A stretch of DNA of 63,116 nt, taken from DATEHQ01 sp035279525. Lineage in GTDB: Bacteria > Chloroflexota > Dormibacteria > Dormibacterales > Dormibacteraceae. The DNA lies in assembly GCA_035279525.1 (NCBI GenBank), contig DATEHQ010000170.1, forward strand, positions 1 to 63,116, written 5' to 3'. The notes beneath the pieces are model-generated. The model made no database searches. It was not told the DNA's origin and worked only from the letters and a program-made list of their open reading frames with translations. A program made the position numbers and the translations under genes. The first letter of the stretch is position 1. Each line of letters begins with the position of its first letter. This document shows positions 1 through 6,856 of the stretch, in pieces.

Positions 1-537
1 CCGGTTGCGTTCCATGAACTCTAGCCCGCGCAACCACTTGGCCGACTTCCAGAAGTACTTCGAAGGCACGAAGAGGCGGAGCGGCCAACCGTGGTCCGGA
101 CTCAGGTCTTCGCCGTTCCAGGCGTAGCAGAGGAGGTTCTCGTCGCCCTCGAGCACGCTCAGCGGCACCGAGGTCGTGTAGCCGTACTCGCAGTGCGCGT
201 TGACGTATTTCGCCTCGGGCTTGGGCTTCACGCGGTCGAGGATCTCCTTGATCGGGACGCCGGTCCAGCGGTCGCCGAGCCGGCTCCATCCGGTGACGCA
301 GTGGATGTCCGCGACCACGTCCTTACAGGGCAGCGCGCGCAGCTCGCCATAGTCGAGGCTCAGCTCGTGCTCGACCGCGCCGAAGACTTTGAAGTCCCAT
401 TTCGCGATGTCGGTCTTCGGCACGGGGCCGAAGTGCAGGAGCGGCCATCGGTCGGGTGCGGTGAGGGTCTGGCCGGGCGGGATGCGCGCGGGGTCGACCC
501 CTTCCGGCAGCTTCTTGCTCTTGAAGAGAAAGGACAT
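1..537 (-). CDS. Sulfite oxidase-like molybdopterin oxidoreductase (partial)
   Basis: The reverse strand reads without a stop from an ATG at 537 to the left edge, so the C-terminus is missing and 179 residues are visible. The protein matches the short, soluble sulfite-oxidase-like family that binds molybdopterin. Seen: an early LPPG/IPPGQ-type segment, then WDFKVFGAVE, and DIHCVTGWSRLGDRW with Cys80 where the molybdenum-ligating Cys of sulfite oxidase folds sits. Next comes ETVxAHCEYGYTTS-like sequence, then LSPDHGWPLRLFVPSKYFWKSAKW, typical of the family core. There is no signal peptide or Tat motif, so it should be cytoplasmic, unlike MsrP. The physiological substrate of this subfamily is not known to me. 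A TATACT box lies 7 nt upstream of the ATG, suggesting a leaderless transcript. Confidence 0.85.
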   Translation of the reverse strand, partial: MSFLFKSKKLPEGVDPARIPPGQTLTAPDRWPLLHFGPVPKTDIAKWDFKVFGAVEHELSLDYGELRALPCKDVVADIHCVTGWSRLGDRWTGVPIKEILDRVKPKPEAKYVNAHCEYGYTTSVPLSVLEGDENLLCYAWNGEDLSPDHGWPLRLFVPSKYFWKSAKWLRGLEFMERNR

Positions 538-544
538 CGTGGCG

Positions 545-550
545 AGTATA
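545..550 (-). promoter_or_regulatory. -10 box of the sulfite oxidase-like gene
   Basis: TATACT on the reverse strand lies exactly 7 nt before the ATG at 537. That would place the transcription start at or next to the start codon. No convincing -35 hexamer is visible at 16-18 nt spacing. Confidence 0.5.
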
Positions 551-637
551 GGAATCGTCCAGGCCGGTGCCGTTGTTCCGACCGGGGCGCGCCGAGGGCC
601 GGGCTATACTGGCGATTCCGTCTCCCACGTGCGAAGT

Positions 638-713
638 GGGCCCGTAGCTCAGCTGGGAGAGCGCGTGAATCGCACTCACGAGGCCAGGGGTTCGAATCCC
701 CTCGGGTCCACCA
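638..713 (+). tRNA. tRNA-Ala (anticodon CGC)
   Basis: A 76-nt cloverleaf with encoded CCA. The acceptor arms GGGCCCG and CGGGTCC pair fully and contain the G3:U70 wobble that is the identity element of alanine tRNAs. The D-arm is GCTC...GAGC. The anticodon stem CGTGA/TCACG encloses the loop ATCGCAC, with T33 and anticodon CGC. The T-arm contains GTTCGAATC. A TATACT box at 605-610 could be its promoter. The 3' half from the anticodon loop is repeated at 1457-1498, so this gene probably served as an integration target. Confidence 0.95.
669..709 (+). repeat. Left copy of tRNA-derived direct repeat (att-like)
   Basis: This 3' part of the tRNA-Ala gene (anticodon loop to acceptor) recurs at 1457-1498. 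The first 33 nt are identical, then the distal copy has one extra C, then 8 more identical nt. An intact tRNA at one end and a 3' fragment at the other is the usual geometry of tRNA-targeted integration. Confidence 0.7.
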
Positions 714-834
714 AGTTTTCAGACTTTGCCTATGCTGCGAAATTGGCCCGCATTGTGGTCTCGTTGATGCGTGTTAGGCCTCGTTACTGCCTAGACACGG
801 AGCGCCTGAGCCGCATCGGTCTGCAACCTTAGAG

Positions 835-1386
835 ATGATGCTTTTGGGCTACTCGATCAGCTATCCGGACAACGAGTCATACATGCTGCGCGGTCCCTCG
901 CCCCATCCCAAATGCGAAGAGTGTGGATTTGTGCTCGATCACGAGTGGATAGACCCACAGTTTCGGCTCATCCAGCCCTATGCGGACCTTTCGGCCACTT
1001 ATGACGGATACACGATTGCAACAGAGCGGTTTTGCGATTTCGCCTCGAAGCACGGCGGACGTTGCATCGAGCTCCCTTCTGCGCCCGGGTTCTCGTCGTT
1101 CAGAGTGGATGAACGGATAGCCTTTGATTCGGTGCGCCGCAAGACTCGGTTCGCTAAGAGGTGCTCAATCTGCGGGCAATTTGGCGACGTAACCGGCTCG
1201 ACGCCGATCTTTATTCAGGGTGATCAATCGATTCCTGACCGGTTTGTGGGAACCGACGTTGAGTTCGGCTCAGGTGACGAGAAGCACCCGATAATACTCG
1301 TTGGCGTTGGCCTTGCCGAAGAACTCCGCAAGACACATAAGTCCATCGATTTGCGGCCCGTGCCGAACCCACTGGCTCCGCTGTAG
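835..1386 (+). CDS. Hypothetical protein with two Cys pairs, possible cassette gene
   Basis: A 183-residue protein that I do not recognise. It begins ATG-ATG after a weak purine-rich stretch. Seen: a CEEC motif near residue 29 and a CSIC motif near residue 132, which together could bind one zinc ion, plus a Cys in ATERFCDF. There is no signal peptide or membrane segment. Base composition is visibly lower in GC than the genes after 2.2 kb. The gene lies alone between the tRNA-Ala and its duplicated 3' half, and its stop is only 13 nt before an attC-like inverted repeat, as in an integron cassette. Function unknown. The reading frame looks intact and the protein composition is ordinary, so it is probably a real gene. 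Confidence 0.6.
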   Translation: MMLLGYSISYPDNESYMLRGPSPHPKCEECGFVLDHEWIDPQFRLIQPYADLSATYDGYTIATERFCDFASKHGGRCIELPSAPGFSSFRVDERIAFDSVRRKTRFAKRCSICGQFGDVTGSTPIFIQGDQSIPDRFVGTDVEFGSGDEKHPIILVGVGLAEELRKTHKSIDLRPVPNPLAPL

Positions 1387-1399
1387 AGGGCCCTCGTCA

Positions 1400-1448
1400 G
1401 GGCTAACGGTTCGGCTGGCGGCGCGAATCTGACAACAAGCGTTAGGCC
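1400..1448 (+). other. attC-like recombination site (candidate)
   Basis: GGGCTAAC (1400-1407) and GTTAGGCC (1441-1448) pair at 7 of 8 positions. GTTAGGC fits the integron R' consensus GTTRRRY, and GGCTAAC fits R'' (RYYYAAC) at 6 of 7. Inside is a second stem, GGTTCG (1408-1413) with CGAATC (1424-1429), followed by unpaired bases. A second GTTAGGC at 773-779, before the ORF, would be the other cassette boundary. No integrase gene is in the window, so this is a structural resemblance only. Confidence 0.4.
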
Positions 1449-1456
1449 GCAGATTC

Positions 1457-1498
1457 ATCGCACTCACGAGGCCAGGGGTTCGAATCCCCCTCGGGTCC
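1457..1498 (+). repeat. Right copy of tRNA-derived direct repeat (att-like)
   Basis: Distal copy of the tRNA-Ala 3' half. It has 33 nt identical to 669-701, one inserted C, then TCGGGTCC. The 5' half of the tRNA and the CCA are absent, so it is not a functional tRNA. A further short piece of the same anticodon arm, inverted and lacking the CGCAC loop bases, lies at 1586-1604. No gene is seen in 1387-1656. Confidence 0.7.
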
Positions 1499-1656
1499 TC
1501 GAACCGAACTCAGCCTAACTCGCGTCGCGCCAAGGTAGAGGGCCTGCGTCTGGAACACAGCCGGGAACCCCATCGATGGCCCCTTGGCCTCGTGAATTCA
1601 CGCCTCATGATTTCCAGTCGGTGCGCGATCCGCGTGTGCATCGCGCCGCCGGGGAT

Positions 1657-2184
1657 CTAGCGTGACGGCATATACCTGGAATATGGCCGGCGGGATACCC
1701 GCTTTCTATGCGGCCGGAATGGAGTCTGATTGCCGCCGTTCCCTGGGGTCGACCACAAGGCCACGAACTCTTCATGGTTGACTTCTACGAGCCAGGCGTC
1801 TCCAACGACTCCAATCCAGAGGTCATCTCGGGCCGGGGACCACAGATCGCCGATATGTCGAGCGATGAGGGCTGGATCGGTTGCGATTCCGTCACGATCA
1901 AAGGGCCAGACAGCGAAGCATTCTTGGGCGCCAGCTGGGAGTAGGGAGAGTATGGCTCCGGGTAGGTCGCTGTCGAAGTCATCGCTGATGTCCCGCGCCC
2001 ATAGCACCACGCCGCTCTCGATCGTGTCGTCGAACCGCCCGACCAGCGCCTCTACTTCCGACCTTGGAAGCGGACGCGAACTCGCCGCCAGCTCCGGCAA
2101 CTTACCGAGTCGATGCTCCAGCATCTGGTCATTCTGGCCTCGTGGATGCCATGAAATCGCACGGACCGTTGAATTCGGTAGCAC
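1657..2184 (-). CDS. Hypothetical protein
   Basis: A 175-residue acidic protein from a GTG start; an internal ATG at codon 21 is an alternative. I do not recognise a family. Seen: a run of Trp/Asp-rich segments (VVLWARDISDDFDSDLPG, FAVWPFDRDGIATDP, DDLWIGVVGDAWLVEVNHEE) and a basic, Arg-rich tail. There is no signal peptide, membrane helix or metal motif. It is divergent from the MarR-GNAT gene and lies next to the tRNA-associated repeats, so it may belong to the same accessory stretch. It could be a short defence, immunity or ligand-binding protein, but nothing in the sequence decides this. Confidence 0.55.
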   Translation of the reverse strand: MLPNSTVRAISWHPRGQNDQMLEHRLGKLPELAASSRPLPRSEVEALVGRFDDTIESGVVLWARDISDDFDSDLPGAILSLLPAGAQECFAVWPFDRDGIATDPALIARHIGDLWSPARDDLWIGVVGDAWLVEVNHEEFVALWSTPGNGGNQTPFRPHRKRVSRRPYSRYMPSR

Positions 2185-2213
2185 TGTGATCGTTACCTTG
2201 CTCGTACTAAGCT

Positions 2214-2237
2214 ATTCTCTGACTGAGGTCAGAGAAT
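2214..2237 (+). promoter_or_regulatory. Palindromic operator of the MarR-GNAT gene
   Basis: A perfect inverted repeat: arm ATTCTCTGAC, 4-nt centre TGAG, arm GTCAGAGAAT. It ends one base before the TTG start of the regulator gene. The size and position fit a MarR-dimer operator that represses its own promoter. Confidence 0.65.
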
Positions 2238-2238
2238 C

Positions 2239-3138
2239 TTGGAGCCGCAGATACAGAGCGTGCGGGCCTTCAGCCGGGTGGTGGCCGAGCGCGTAGGCAC
2301 CTTCACCGATCACTTCCTTGGCAGCGGACGTCCGTACGGTGAGTCACGAGTGCTGTGGGAGATCGGCGCCGGAGCCGACATTCGAGAGCTGCGGGGCCGG
2401 CTGGGCCTTGATTCCGGCTACGTGACACGGGTGATGCAGTCGCTGCAGGCTCAAGGTCTGGTCCTGATTGAACCGAGCCGGCGCGATGGTCGAGTACGAC
2501 ATGTGCGGCTGACTCGCCCCGGCCGGCGCGAACGCGCAGAGCTGGAGCGGCGGTCAGACGAAAAGGCGAAGAGCTTGCTCGATCCGCTGAGCGAGCCGCA
2601 GCGTGCAGAGCTCGTGGCCGCCATGAGCACAGTCGAGCGGCTCCTGATGGCGTCGCTGGTCACCTTTGCGGTCGAGGACCCTCGCACCCGCGAGGCGCGG
2701 TGGTGCATCGGTCAGTATTTCGCGGAGCTGAACGTCCGGTTCGAATCGGGTTTCGACCCCGGCCGCAGTATCCCGGCCGAGGCGCAGGAGCTCACCCCGC
2801 CCGCCGGCGCGTTGATGATTGCTCGCCTCCGGGGCCGGCCCGTCGGGTGCGGCGCCCTCAAGTTCCACCGTGGAAAGCCGGCGGAACTGAAGAGGATGTG
2901 GATCGCGCCTGAGACGCGAGGCGTCGGGATCGGCCGGCGTCTGCTGGTCGAGCTCGAGCGATATGCGAAGGAGGCCGGAGCGCGCGTGATTCGCCTCGAA
3001 ACCAACGGTTCGCTTACCGAGGCGATCGCTCTGTACAGGACCAGCGGCTATCGCGAGGTGCCGGCCTTCAATCACGAGTTGTACGCGCATCACTGGTTTG
3101 AAAAGGTGCTCGGACGTGGCGGATCGAGACCTCGTTGA
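2239..3138 (+). CDS. MarR-type regulator fused to GNAT acetyltransferase
   Basis: A 299-residue fusion. Residues about 1-145 are a MarR winged helix: LWEIGAGADIRELRGRLGLDSGYVTRVMQSLQAQGLV is the recognition helix region, followed by the wing SRRDGRVRHVRLT. Residues about 155-290 are a GNAT N-acetyltransferase with the acetyl-CoA loop RGVGIGRRLLVELE and a final beta strand ETNGSLTEAIALYRTSGY. The architecture is known in actinobacteria and proteobacteria; the acetylation substrate is not known. The start is taken as TTG at 2239, directly after the palindrome; GTG at 2281 would cut the first helix. A cytoplasmic, probably autoregulated protein that could couple ligand sensing to small-molecule acetylation. 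Confidence 0.85.
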   Translation: MEPQIQSVRAFSRVVAERVGTFTDHFLGSGRPYGESRVLWEIGAGADIRELRGRLGLDSGYVTRVMQSLQAQGLVLIEPSRRDGRVRHVRLTRPGRRERAELERRSDEKAKSLLDPLSEPQRAELVAAMSTVERLLMASLVTFAVEDPRTREARWCIGQYFAELNVRFESGFDPGRSIPAEAQELTPPAGALMIARLRGRPVGCGALKFHRGKPAELKRMWIAPETRGVGIGRRLLVELERYAKEAGARVIRLETNGSLTEAIALYRTSGYREVPAFNHELYAHHWFEKVLGRGGSRPR

Positions 3139-3176
3139 AGGACCCCGAGTGCGCGTGATCGAGGGCGTTTGTCTTT

Positions 3177-3450
3177 CCGCGGGCCGCGAGAGAACGAAAC
3201 GATCCGCTCCACCTTGATCTTTCCGTCGTCGTCGAGCAGCCACGTCTGAGCGGACGGGAACACCTTCGACCCGGCCGGCCCGCCCTCCGTTCTGAGGCCA
3301 CGCGGCGCGTCCATGTACTCCGAGATTCCGGCGAGGGTCGCGGCGGGACTGAAGAACTGCACGTCCTCGGCCAGGTTGCGCATCGTCCACTCGAAGTCGT
3401 GGTTGGTCCAGGCTCCGCTCGACTCGATCCCACCACCGGCGATCTCCCCC
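3177..3450 (-). pseudogene. SnoaL-like (NTF2 fold) gene remnant
   Basis: The reverse frame encodes AWTNHDFEWTMRNLAEDVQFF, then SPAATLAGISEYMDAPRG and, later, WLLDDDGKIKVERIVSF. These resemble the N-terminal helix, the DDVxFxSPA strand and the late DGKI strand of SnoaL-like proteins of the NTF2 fold. There is no start codon at the expected N-terminus, the middle of the fold is shortened by roughly 20 residues, and the frame runs on without a stop into the 3' end of the MarR-GNAT gene. I read it as a truncated, degraded gene. The family assignment is by eye and tentative. Confidence 0.4.
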
Positions 3451-3510
3451 GAACTCTCTTCGGGGCCTGGCTCTTTGCTGCGCGTTTTACCCGAGTTGGA
3501 GGTGTAGAGA

Positions 3511-3933
3511 ATGGATCCGATCACCATGTTGGTCGATCTCGTGATCGTCCTCTGGTTTCTCGCCGTGATCGTGGCGATCGTGCGTGTGGTGCAGGCAAGA
3601 GAGCCCCGACTCGCGCCGATCTCTGCTGAAACCCACAACCAGTTCGTCACAGCGTGGCGCCGAGCCACCGGTAGGTTCGTCCAATCACCCCGCGGCGCGG
3701 CCGAGGAGGCCGACGCCATTGTTCTCTCGCTGCTGCGCGAGCGCGGACGTCCGGTCCGCCAGGACCGCCTGCCCAGGCCGGTCGCGGAGGCGCGAGGGTG
3801 GCTGGCACGCGAAGGGACGTCAGGCACCGAAGCGCTGCGCCAGGCGATGCTCCACTACCGAGTGATATTCGAGGGGACCATCGGACGACACCCGCAGGAG
3901 GAGGCTTCGGCTCGCCGGCGCGAGATGGCCTAG
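3511..3933 (+). CDS. Small membrane-anchored hypothetical protein
   Basis: A 140-residue protein starting at ATG 3511, with a GGAGGTG ribosome-binding site about 9 nt upstream. Residues about 7-27 form a single membrane helix (LVDLVIVLWFLAVIVAIVRVV). The rest is a soluble, Arg-rich helical domain (TAWRRATGRFVQSPRGAAEEADAIVLSLLRERG). The N-terminus is probably outside and the domain cytoplasmic, but topology is not certain. I do not recognise a family. Its stop overlaps that of the converging DUF402 gene in a shared CTAG. Confidence 0.65.
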   Translation: MDPITMLVDLVIVLWFLAVIVAIVRVVQAREPRLAPISAETHNQFVTAWRRATGRFVQSPRGAAEEADAIVLSLLRERGRPVRQDRLPRPVAEARGWLAREGTSGTEALRQAMLHYRVIFEGTIGRHPQEEASARRREMA

Positions 3934-4652
3934 CCCCTCAGCGGAAACACCGTCGCCCAATCCGGCGGAAGGGTGGCCCGACGCTGGCGTGCGTCGGGTC
4001 GCCATTGCGGCCAGTCGGTGTCGAAGGGCCACGCCTTGCGTTCGATCGCCTCGATCGCCCGCTCTGCTTCGGCTCGTACATCACGTTCCAGCTCGCGGCT
4101 GTAGAGGCCTGATTCCACCGCGGCGTCGAAATCCGCATCGTCCTTCCACGACCACGCCGACAGGTCGGGTTCGACCTCGATGTCCAGCATCAGGTCCATG
4201 GTCGCGATGCCGATCGGCGTGCGCCGCACAGGCTCGACGAAGTCCACGTACCAACCCAGAAAACGATCATCGGCGGATCGCCAGAACAACGACACGATGT
4301 GTCTCGCGCCCGTTTTCGCGATCATGAGCCTGCGGTTGCGGGTCCATTTGCGCTCGACCAGCTCGGTCGAGGGCTCGTTCAGCATCGCGAAGATCCGATC
4401 TCTCTGACGCTCGCCCGTGTCGTCCTCCGCGCCATCCGAGCTCATCCCGGGCCTGGGCGGCTGAGCTCTCACTCTGGTGCCCGGAACGAGGTGGCTGACG
4501 AGCACGTCGCCATCGTCGTCGATCACCGTGGACGGGATCGCCTGCAATACAGCGCCGCGCCACACGTCCTGATACACGCTGATTTCGCCCGGCCTGAACC
4601 TTCGAGTCACAGCCGTCGCGCCAACACGCGTCCCATTCTGGCCCCGGCCCAT
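3930..4652 (-). CDS. DUF402 domain-containing protein
   Basis: A 240-residue cytoplasmic protein. The beta-barrel DUF402 (FomD-like) domain fills the middle. Seen: QDVWRGAVLQAIPSTVIDDDGDVLVSHLVPGTRV at the N-terminal side, then RLMIAKTGARHIVSLFWRSADDRFLGWYVDFVEPVRRTPIGIATMDLMLDIEVEPD, which carries the family's acidic strand motif (Y/W-x-DF and D-x-D pattern), and a C-terminal acidic helix. Characterised relatives are phosphodiesterases or nucleoside diphosphate phosphatases that bind two metal ions. The substrate here is unknown. The ATG at 4652 is chosen; a TTG two codons earlier is possible. Confidence 0.8.
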   Translation of the reverse strand: MGRGQNGTRVGATAVTRRFRPGEISVYQDVWRGAVLQAIPSTVIDDDGDVLVSHLVPGTRVRAQPPRPGMSSDGAEDDTGERQRDRIFAMLNEPSTELVERKWTRNRRLMIAKTGARHIVSLFWRSADDRFLGWYVDFVEPVRRTPIGIATMDLMLDIEVEPDLSAWSWKDDADFDAAVESGLYSRELERDVRAEAERAIEAIERKAWPFDTDWPQWRPDARQRRATLPPDWATVFPLRG

Positions 4653-4713
4653 TTTCAAGACCCATCACAGGTGTCCCGCGTGTGGCGCGGACGCTCCGTC
4701 CTACCATCGCGCT

Positions 4714-5038
4714 GTGACAACGCCGAATGGTGGAGGGAAGCCGTCTCCACTGGCGGCTCCAGTGTTTGCCCTTGGCACGGATGTCGAAGAGCGCGAGCGG
4801 TTGAGGCGGCAGTCGGTCGAGCTGTGGGCCATCTGGGGTGATCGACCTGCTCACTGAGCGCGTCGGGCCGGACGGCCGCGTGATCGGGATGGATCTCAGT
4901 CCCGCCAATCTCGCCCTCGCCAGGTCGTTCGCGCGCGAGCTCGGCCTCGACAACGTGGAACTGATCGAAGGAGATGCGCGTCGCGCTCGTCTTACCGGGC
5001 GTGTACTTCATCGCGCGGGGCCGCAAGCCTTTGACCTA
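4714..5038 (+). pseudogene. SAM-dependent methyltransferase, broken
   Basis: A GTG at 4714 opens a 47-codon frame with an N-terminus typical of class I methyltransferases (FALGTDVEERERLRRQSVELWA) that stops at 4857. In another frame, VIDLLTERVGPDGRVIGMDLS and NVELIEGDARR follow at 4838-4986, which match motif I's second half and motif II of the fold. The segment that should carry the GxGxG SAM-binding loop, about 25 residues, is missing between the two pieces. After motif II the remaining two-thirds are lost, apart from a short VLPGVYFIARGRKPLT-like tail. Two or more deletions have removed the catalytic core, so it cannot encode an active enzyme. Confidence 0.7.
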
Positions 5039-5066
5039 GGTGGCAGGCCGTTTCGGAAGAGGTGCC

Positions 5067-5960
5067 TCAGCTCACCCGGCGTATGACCCAGTACGTCGCG
5101 AACCCGATCAGGACCAAGGCGAGCGCGACCAGGATCGCGGACTCGATCCCCTGGAACGCCCAGAACCGATCGCCGGGCTGATAGTGCTGGATCGCGTAGG
5201 CGACTGAAGCCGGGGGCTGGTATCCGCCGCTGCTGAGCAGTCGGCCGGTCGAGTCGTAGAACGAGGCCTGATCGATCCACCACGCGGTCGGATTTCCGGC
5301 CGGAGGCGAATTGAACGCGGACATGTCGTGAGTCGTGAAGGCCAGCGGCGCTTGAAAGAACGGCCTCGCCAATTCGGCGATGCCGATGCGGATGATCACA
5401 AAAGCGACCAGGGTCACAGCCATCGCGGGCACCGATTTGCCGACCACGGCTCCGCATGCCACGCCCAGCGCCAGCGCGAGCAACGTCGCGGCGACTGTCA
5501 TCGGCGCCTGCTGGTCGAAGAACGCCCAGCGGTTGGCCTGCGAGCCCTGCTGGTTGATAAGGACGACCTCCAGCATCCCGACCACGGCGGCGATGACAAG
5601 GACGGGAATGAACACCAGGGCCAGCTTGGTGACGAGCCAGCGCAGCCGCGTGATGCCTTGCGTCCAGGCGACCCGGTGGGTGCCGTTTTCGATCTCGCCC
5701 GCGACCAGCGGGCAGCCGATGAACGCGCCGGCGAGCGCCGGCAGGACGACCAGGCCGTAGGTGTACAGGTTGAAGCGCTCGAGCTGCTGGGCGAGTTGGC
5801 CCCAAACGTCGTTCTGGAAGCAGTAGCTCTGGCCGGCGCCTTCGCAGTTCGCCTGGTGCAGCTCGAAGGCGACCAGAGCGATGAAGGCCCCGAGGATCGC
5901 TCCGAGGACAAGCGCCCACAGCGCCTCGAGCCGGTGCTGCCGCCAGGTGACCCAGCTCAT
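5067..5960 (-). CDS. ABC transporter permease (ABC-2 type)
   Basis: A 297-residue integral membrane protein with about six helices: residues 11-33, 70-95, 105-133, 153-175, 180-200 and 270-292. EIENGTHRVAWTQGITRLRWLVTKL is the amphipathic coupling segment typical of ABC-2 permeases. The extracellular loop between helices 5 and 6 holds the PPAGNPTAWWIDQASFYDSTG region. It begins inside the ATPase gene with an ATGA overlap and completes a GntR-ATPase-permease operon. Such YtrA-controlled transporters often export peptides or cell-envelope-active drugs; the substrate here is not evident. Confidence 0.8.
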   Translation of the reverse strand: MSWVTWRQHRLEALWALVLGAILGAFIALVAFELHQANCEGAGQSYCFQNDVWGQLAQQLERFNLYTYGLVVLPALAGAFIGCPLVAGEIENGTHRVAWTQGITRLRWLVTKLALVFIPVLVIAAVVGMLEVVLINQQGSQANRWAFFDQQAPMTVAATLLALALGVACGAVVGKSVPAMAVTLVAFVIIRIGIAELARPFFQAPLAFTTHDMSAFNSPPAGNPTAWWIDQASFYDSTGRLLSSGGYQPPASVAYAIQHYQPGDRFWAFQGIESAILVALALVLIGFATYWVIRRVS

Positions 5961-6856
5961 GCCGTCGCCTCCTGGAGCTCGGGGCGTGGAAGCGACCCTG
6001 CTCCGGGAACGGAGAGATACGTGATCACGAGCTCTTCCAGCGGTAGTGGTGCCTCACGCCAGCCCTCGGGCAGCTGCCGGACCGTGCCGTGGACCCACAG
6101 CGAGCTCTGCCGCTCCGTGTGGTTGGCCTTGACCACCTCGAGGCCGGGGAGCGCCGTCCCGTCGGCGAGGCGCGGGCCGACCAGCAGGTGATGTGAGCCG
6201 ACCAGCTCGTCGATGTCGCCGGCCACCTGCACCTGGCCGCCGGAGATGATGACCAGGTAGTCGCACACCCGCTCGATGTCCGCCACCACGTGTGACGAGA
6301 GCAGGACGCTGATCCCGTCTTCGGCCACCGCTTCGGTGAGCCCCTGCATGAACTCGCGTCTCGCGAGCGGATCCAAGCGTGCGACCGGCTCATCCATCAG
6401 CAGCAGCTCGGGCCGCTTGCCCAGGGCGAGCGCCAGCGCGATCTGCGATCGCTGGCCGCCCGAGAGCTGTCCGATGCGCTTGTCGAACGGGATGCCCAGG
6501 GCACGAACCCGGTGGACGGTGGTGGCATGGTCCCATCTGCTGTTCAGCCGGCGGCCGAAGTTGAGCATGTCGCCGACGCTGAATTGCGAATAGAGCGGGG
6601 TGTCCTGGGCGACAAAGCCCACCCGGTCCAGGAGCAGCAGCAGTTGGGAGCGAGGCGACCTTCCGAACACCTGAACGTCGCCGGTGGTCGGCTCGAGCAG
6701 GCCCGCCACCAGGTGCAGGAACGTCGATTTGCCGGCCCCGTTGGGACGGACCAGGCCGGCGATCTTTCCCGCCGGCACACGGACCGTACAGTCGCGCAGG
6801 GCCCAATTGCGGCCGTAGCGCTTACCGAGTCCGGTCGCTTGAATCGGCGCGATCAT
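5957..6856 (-). CDS. ABC transporter ATP-binding protein
   Basis: A 299-residue nucleotide-binding subunit. Walker A is RPNGAGKST near residues 37-45, with Arg where most relatives have the first Gly (GPNGAGKST). The Q-loop is VAQDTPLYSQFSVGDM, the signature LSGGQRSQIALALAL, Walker B LLLMDEP followed by VARLDPLARREF, and the switch His sits in LLSSHVVADIERV. The C-terminal 80 residues are a degenerate regulatory extension. It overlaps the regulator gene upstream and the permease downstream by 4 nt each, so the three are translationally coupled. It powers the permease encoded next to it. Confidence 0.87.
   Translation of the reverse strand: MIAPIQATGLGKRYGRNWALRDCTVRVPAGKIAGLVRPNGAGKSTFLHLVAGLLEPTTGDVQVFGRSPRSQLLLLLDRVGFVAQDTPLYSQFSVGDMLNFGRRLNSRWDHATTVHRVRALGIPFDKRIGQLSGGQRSQIALALALGKRPELLLMDEPVARLDPLARREFMQGLTEAVAEDGISVLLSSHVVADIERVCDYLVIISGGQVQVAGDIDELVGSHHLLVGPRLADGTALPGLEVVKANHTERQSSLWVHGTVRQLPEGWREAPLPLEELVITYLSVPGAGSLPRPELQEATA

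Noticed and set aside
91..777. Long forward frame over the left-edge gene and tRNA
   Set aside because: It is antisense to a clear sulfite-oxidase-like gene and its composition is that of a GC-rich shadow frame.
1533..1560. Second tRNA gene
   Set aside because: GGTAGAG and a stem near CTGCG/CACAG look tRNA-like, but the stem has a mismatch, U33 is absent in the best fold and there is no acceptor stem.
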